The notes under the pieces were generated by a model. That model saw only the letters and a list, made by a program, of their open reading frames with translations. It was not told the origin of the DNA and did not search any database. A stretch of DNA of 8,551 nucleotides, taken from contig JBCCFD010000356.1 in the NCBI GenBank assembly GCA_039029915.1, positions 1 through 8,551 on the forward strand, in the 5' to 3' direction. Made by a program: the position numbers and the translations under genes. Origin of the DNA: QQUD01 sp039029915 (lineage in GTDB: Bacteria; Chloroflexota; Anaerolineae; Promineifilales; Promineifilaceae). Positions within the stretch are counted from its first letter, which is position 1, and the number at the start of each line of letters is the position of its first letter. Positions 6,077 through 8,551 of this stretch are shown piece by piece.

Positions 6077-6258
6077 GTAACTTCCACCTCAAGCTTGAAG
6101 CGATTGCAGGCGTTCGCCACTGGCTCGACGCCCGAATTGACCGTACCACGTCACCCGATTGCCATCATCCCCCATCAGCTTAAAGGTAATCTGCCCATTT
6201 CCGGCCACTGCACTGGTGACATCAATCTCTGTCCAGCCGGCTGAAGTAAAGTTGGAAA
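6002..6258 (-). pseudogene. Frame-broken upstream domains of cassette A: DNRLRE-like fragment plus lectin-like domain
   Basis: Three minus-strand frames each hold part of one protein. From 6258 the frame reads VSNFTSAGWTEIDVTSAV, then AGNGQITFKLMGDDGNRVTW, and ends in a TGA at 6089. This is the C-terminal half of a DNRLRE-type beta-sandwich (usual pattern 'WxEiDVTxxV...GxitFkLmgd..NRVtwySREA'). A second frame gives VANACNRFKLEVEVTSTQ; a third gives IRAKIWEDGTNEPTNWQIDAV, which runs into the GTG-initiated Rhs fragment. Copy B reads NQTKLRAKIWEDGTNEP without interruption at the matching site, so a single base (a T, plus strand, about 6067) is missing here. The two frame changes mean that no continuous protein can be made from this side. 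Confidence 0.75.
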
Positions 6259-6356
6259 CCTAAAGAACCCATTTGATGAAAAAGTGGCCTGGTCAAAAAG
6301 ACCCACTGTAGCTCACTGTAGAGACCTCACCCCAATCACAGAGATCTGATAATAAG
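6259..6356. other. Junction spacer between cassette B's last gene and cassette A
   Basis: There is no gene in these 98 bases. They hold a tandem direct repeat CACTGTAG (6304-6311 and 6314-6321) and a weak GGTC-TTTTT-GACC hairpin on the minus strand. The DNRLRE similarity of cassette A starts abruptly at about 6258, so this marks where one cassette was joined to the cut-off front of the next. Confidence 0.5.
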
Positions 6357-7043
6357 CTAAGAATCAACTGCCCTAAACCAGACATCAAAACCATGGTCGT
6401 GAGATTGAACATGAGATATTTTCACATTTTCTGAAATCCATCTTGTTGGCCTATTATCCTGTAAAATTTTTGCGTATTGCTTAGGGCTAATGATTAAATT
6501 AGTAAAGATTTGTTTATTTGGAATAAACCATATTCCCAAATATGGATCTAAATTTGGGTTCTCTTTTTTTATTGTAATTTCACATGGGGCAACAATATTG
6601 CCATTTACAAAAACTTGTCGAATATAAAGATCTCGAGTTGCTATTTCTAACATACAAAATTCTGTTGCATAAACAATATGACTTAATATACTGATTGGAA
6701 ATAACAGCTTTCTTTTTTCTTCAGATATATTCTTTTTTTGACGATTGACCCAATCAAAAAAACTTTCATTTGTTCGGATCGATATGTTTTGTTCCTTGAA
6801 TAGGTCCTCAAAATTAATCTGGTATCCTTTTGCTATTCCAGAGTGAACTTTGGCCTTAGTTGATAGCAATACATATTCAGGCTGGAGAGGAAAGCTACTT
6901 GAAAAACTCGCTTTTAAGAACTCTCTATGCAAAGCAATCACTTGAAACTCCCCATTAGGTGATACTCTAAAAAATTGTTGGGGATTATGTAAAATCAAAT
7001 CCTTAAGATGACGTGGCTGAATTTTTTCTGTATCATATTTCAT
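6357..7043 (-). CDS. Unrecognised 228-aa protein, candidate immunity protein for the papain-fold toxin
   Basis: I do not recognise this family. The 228 residues start MKYDTEKIQPRHLKDL and lack a signal peptide or membrane segment, so a cytoplasmic protein is expected. The composition is Lys/Ile/Asn-rich and the DNA visibly AT-rich compared with the Rhs core and the left half of the window, consistent with recent acquisition. The ATG at 7043 has an AAGGGA Shine-Dalgarno sequence (7051-7056, minus strand) 7 nt upstream. That site overlaps the stop codon of the papain-fold toxin (gap 11 bp), so the two are probably translationally coupled. The position directly behind an Rhs toxin tip is the standard place for the cognate immunity gene, and a cytoplasmic immunity protein suits a cytoplasm-acting toxin. 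Function is inferred from context only. Confidence 0.75.
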   Translation of the reverse strand: MKYDTEKIQPRHLKDLILHNPQQFFRVSPNGEFQVIALHREFLKASFSSSFPLQPEYVLLSTKAKVHSGIAKGYQINFEDLFKEQNISIRTNESFFDWVNRQKKNISEEKRKLLFPISILSHIVYATEFCMLEIATRDLYIRQVFVNGNIVAPCEITIKKENPNLDPYLGIWFIPNKQIFTNLIISPKQYAKILQDNRPTRWISENVKISHVQSHDHGFDVWFRAVDS

Positions 7044-7054
7044 AACAATTTCCC

Positions 7055-7285
7055 TTATGGAACAATTGGAATAAATTCAATAGATTGAGTATAGCTCCTA
7101 AAATAGGTATTCCAATATCTATAAATGTGCATACCTTGAGGTCCGGTTAACGAATCATATACAAATCCGTCAACAAGTGTAAATTCGTGCCAAGCATATT
7201 GACTTTGTGTGCCTTCTGATATGGTTACCCATTGACCATTGTGCTTGACTGCTATATTTCCTGGTTCTGTTAGTTGAATCCGCAT
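7055..7285 (-). CDS. C-terminal part of papain-fold (toxin 2-like) Rhs toxin tip; frame open back to about 7471
   Basis: The ATG at 7285 begins a 76-residue frame, but this start is internal. The same frame is open without a start up to about 7471 and reads GHSAGNPPPNFDDEE, GLNRDLQRIFNKSEYQ, PEKGNCSQCAREVHNAFKNS and then into MRIQLTEPG. GNCSQCA with the nucleophile-like Cys (codon 7346-7348), WHEF with His (7187-7189) and VDGFVYDSLTG with Asp (7154-7156) give the Cys-His-Asp layout. The CxxCA...LK..G...I.L pattern is that of the papain fold toxin 2 family known from Rhs and contact-dependent toxins (from memory). The domain would be a cysteine peptidase or deamidase/transglutaminase-like toxin. 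Its frame differs from the upstream Rhs core (7405-8325), so the toxin is detached by a frameshift near 7464-7467. Translation from 7285 alone would lack the catalytic Cys. Confidence 0.7.
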   Translation of the reverse strand: MRIQLTEPGNIAVKHNGQWVTISEGTQSQYAWHEFTLVDGFVYDSLTGPQGMHIYRYWNTYFRSYTQSIEFIPIVP

Positions 7286-7404
7286 AATTTGTGAATCTCT
7301 GCCAGAATTCTTAAATGCATTATGAACTTCTCTAGCACATTGAGAACAATTTCCTTTCTCTGGTTGATACTCAGATTTATTGAAGATTCTTTGTAAATCT
7401 CTAT

Positions 7405-8325
7405 TTAAGCCAGCTCCGCTTTCTTCATCATCGAAATTTGGAGGTGGATTACCTGCCGAATGACCCCTAGCTCAGTTAAAATTTCCGCATTTTGTTCTAT
7501 CCTTTCTTCGGGTGTTAATTCATTATTGGCTTGATTCGCATCATGTTGTGCCCACATGCCTGCAACATCAATACCTTGATTCCACATATATACATTGTTC
7601 CAATTAAAATCGGGGGCAAGTGCAAAAACAATTTGATAAATCGTCGCAGCCAATAAACTTGTTCCACTTATCAGCACTAATGTTTCGTTTCTAGTTCCAT
7701 CAATATCTTTTTCAGGTTTTTGTTGCATATGACCAGACGGGTCGTTGAAATTAAGAGGTGAATTTAAAACATATGAAAATCTATTGTAACTTTGAGGATT
7801 TGTTGGGTCTGGAATGATGATATCCGCAGAGGCAAACCTGCCAATTCCGGCCACATAAAAACGAGCATTCATATAGGTCAAGCCAAGGCTACGGTTTTCG
7901 CGGTGGCCAGTGAAGCCGAGGTCGGTGTTGTCGGCGGTGGGGGTGGTGCGATAGTCGCCGAAGGGGGTGTGGCGGGCGGCGCTTCCGCCCACGTAGACGT
8001 TGCCTACGTGGTTAAGCATCTGGCTTGTACTACCAAGGTGGTCAGTGAGGTAGTAGTGGATATGACTGCTGGTGACCGTGCCGGTTTCATCTTTAACAAG
8101 TTCACGGACAGCGATGCGCTGGCCAGCTAGGCTCAGCGTGATGCGTTGGGTGGTGGTGTAGCTGGTTTCGGTGGGCGGCACAGGAGTGTTGGTGGGGGTG
8201 GCTGTGGGTGTTGGTTCCACAATGCTTAAGGATTCTACGGTGAGGTCGTCCCAATATTTACTGCCCCCATTAAACGCCCACAGCCCAAATGTACCGCTGG
8301 TAAGGCGGGTACCGCTGTCATCCAC
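7405..8325 (-). CDS. Rhs-core protein of cassette B, frameshifted before its toxin tip (truncated 5' end)
   Basis: From the GTG at 8325 the frame gives 306 residues. The end of a lectin-like domain (GTFGLWAFNGG, KYWDDL) is followed by a shorter Thr/Pro linker and the Rhs core (LAGQRIAVR, DHLGSTSQML, HTPFGDYRT, GFTGHREN, NARFYVAGIGRFASAD, DPTNPQ), which ends at DPSGH, His199. After the hinge the tip begins QQKPEKDIDGTRNE, with a hydrophobic segment at about 214-236 that could be a membrane-entry or translocation helix. A linker follows (ELTPEERIEQNAEILTELG), then an out-of-frame tail to the stop. The natural continuation is the papain-fold toxin encoded in another frame at 7055-7471. The GTG has no Shine-Dalgarno sequence and lies inside a domain (LRAKIWEDGTNEP just upstream in frame), so expression as an independent gene is doubtful. 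It is best seen as a broken Rhs-toxin gene. Confidence 0.85.
   Translation of the reverse strand: MDDSGTRLTSGTFGLWAFNGGSKYWDDLTVESLSIVEPTPTATPTNTPVPPTETSYTTTQRITLSLAGQRIAVRELVKDETGTVTSSHIHYYLTDHLGSTSQMLNHVGNVYVGGSAARHTPFGDYRTTPTADNTDLGFTGHRENRSLGLTYMNARFYVAGIGRFASADIIIPDPTNPQSYNRFSYVLNSPLNFNDPSGHMQQKPEKDIDGTRNETLVLISGTSLLAATIYQIVFALAPDFNWNNVYMWNQGIDVAGMWAQHDANQANNELTPEERIEQNAEILTELGVIRQVIHLQISMMKKAELA
7464..7467 (-). other. Frameshift site at a C4/G4 run separating Rhs core from papain toxin
   Basis: The Rhs frame ends in a TAA at 7405 after ILTELGVIRQ. The toxin frame opens after a TGA at 7472-7474 and reads GHSAGNPPP from the same bases. Crossing over must therefore happen between about 7405 and 7472. 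Adding one G to the minus-strand GGGG run at 7464-7467 restores ILTELGGHSAGNPPPNFDDE and a continuous Rhs-papain protein. The change may be a real inactivating deletion, a slippage switch or an assembly error. Confidence 0.65.
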
Positions 8326-8436
8326 CGCATCAATCTGCCAGGCAGTTGGTTCATTGGTGCCATCTTCCCAAATCTTAGCCCGTAACTTCGTTTGATTACC
8401 GGTATCTTCGACATCTGCTGTAGCCCTAACCGCGCT
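7729..8436 (-). repeat. Rhs-core long direct repeat, copy B
   Basis: This is the same block as 5381-6076, in the same orientation, about 2.35 kb away. It runs from lectin-like domain to DPSGH. It keeps one extra T at 8391-8393, which preserves the reading frame lost in copy A, and has the shorter Thr/Pro linker. Recombination between the two copies would delete or swap the intervening toxin and immunity genes. Confidence 0.85.
8326..8436 (-). pseudogene. Truncated lectin-like domain leading into cassette B
   Basis: In frame upstream of the GTG at 8325 the minus strand reads CSAVRATADVEDTGNQTKL and then RAKIWEDGTNEPTAWQIDA. This is the middle of a lectin-like beta domain similar to 'VRVEV..TGxQTKIRAKVWEDGTxEPxxWQ'. 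The frame is closed by a TGA at about 8484 (minus strand) with no start codon between, and recognisable domain sequence begins only at about 8436. The front of the gene is missing, as in cassette A, though here without a frameshift inside the retained part. Confidence 0.6.
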
Positions 8437-8551
8437 ACATTTTTTACAAAGATTATTTGTGTTGCATAAATGACCATGTCACAATATCTCAGATGCCGTT
8501 GATGGGTTGGCTTAGTTATTCGATATGGAAAACCAAAGGAAAATTATGCAA
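8437..8551. other. Right-edge spacer, possibly the tail of a further upstream cassette
   Basis: This stretch holds no supported gene. On the minus strand a frame enters from the edge and ends in a TAA at 8516-8518 after 12 codons, which could be the C-terminus of another gene, but it is too short to identify. The sequence is AT-rich like the two immunity genes, and recognisable Rhs-lectin sequence starts right after it. That mirrors the junction at 6259-6356. Confidence 0.35.

Noticed and set aside
6259..6356. Insertion-sequence end at the cassette junction
   Set aside because: Only an 8-bp tandem repeat and a weak hairpin are visible; no transposase, terminal inverted repeats or target duplication.
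7405..7470. Programmed ribosomal frameshifting as explanation for the Rhs/toxin split
   Set aside because: The only run at the join is GGGG, with no slippery heptamer or clear downstream structure; a simple indel explains it better.

Overview
The window looks like a chromosomal stretch from a Chloroflexota bacterium, probably Anaerolineae-like. The main reason is the style of the Rhs core proteins: a Thr/Pro linker, then an 'LAGQRIAVR' strand, DHLGSTS, HTPFGDYRTTPTADNTD, GRFASAD, NPTNPQ and DP(T/S)GH. I recognise this style from memory and could not search for it. No rRNA, tRNA or CRISPR array is visible.

Left part (1-2983, plus strand, ordinary backbone). A 5'-truncated ABC exporter of the MsbA/BmrA half-transporter type ends in a perfect 14-bp stem-loop. 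A TraB/PrgY-family membrane protein follows, with an 11-C homopolymer just inside its start. Middle part (2984-4021). This is a gene-poor kilobase of short interspersed repeats: the AACGGCCGTTT palindrome, TTTCTAACAACCAAC units, a GCAAAG-type inverted repeat and a 10-bp inverted repeat 86 bp apart. It also holds a decayed minus-strand LamG fragment with in-frame stops. The octamer ACGGCCGT occurs eight times in the first 3.8 kb and never in the remaining 4.7 kb.

Right part (4022-8551, all minus strand). Two tandem polymorphic-toxin cassettes lie head to tail. Each starts with a truncated lectin-like domain, a Thr/Pro linker and a nearly identical Rhs core (a long direct repeat of about 0.7 kb). 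After DP(T/S)GH each switches to an unrelated C-terminal toxin, followed at once by a candidate immunity gene. Cassette A (4022-6001) has a zincin-like metallopeptidase tip (HEIGH plus a downstream glutamate) and a predicted lipoprotein as candidate immunity protein. Cassette B (6357-8325) has a tip resembling the papain-fold toxin 2 family (Cys, His, Asp). A frameshift at a C4 tract separates that tip from its Rhs core. A 228-aa unrecognised cytoplasmic protein is its candidate immunity partner.

Neither cassette has a convincing start codon or ribosome binding site. Both are cut off upstream, and cassette A carries two further frame breaks there. The best reading is an array of displaced, largely silent Rhs tips with immunity genes that may still work, fed by recombination through the repeated core. 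The intact donor or recipient rhs gene, if there is one, would lie beyond the right edge. The AT-rich toxin and immunity genes against the GC-richer Rhs core fit module-by-module acquisition.
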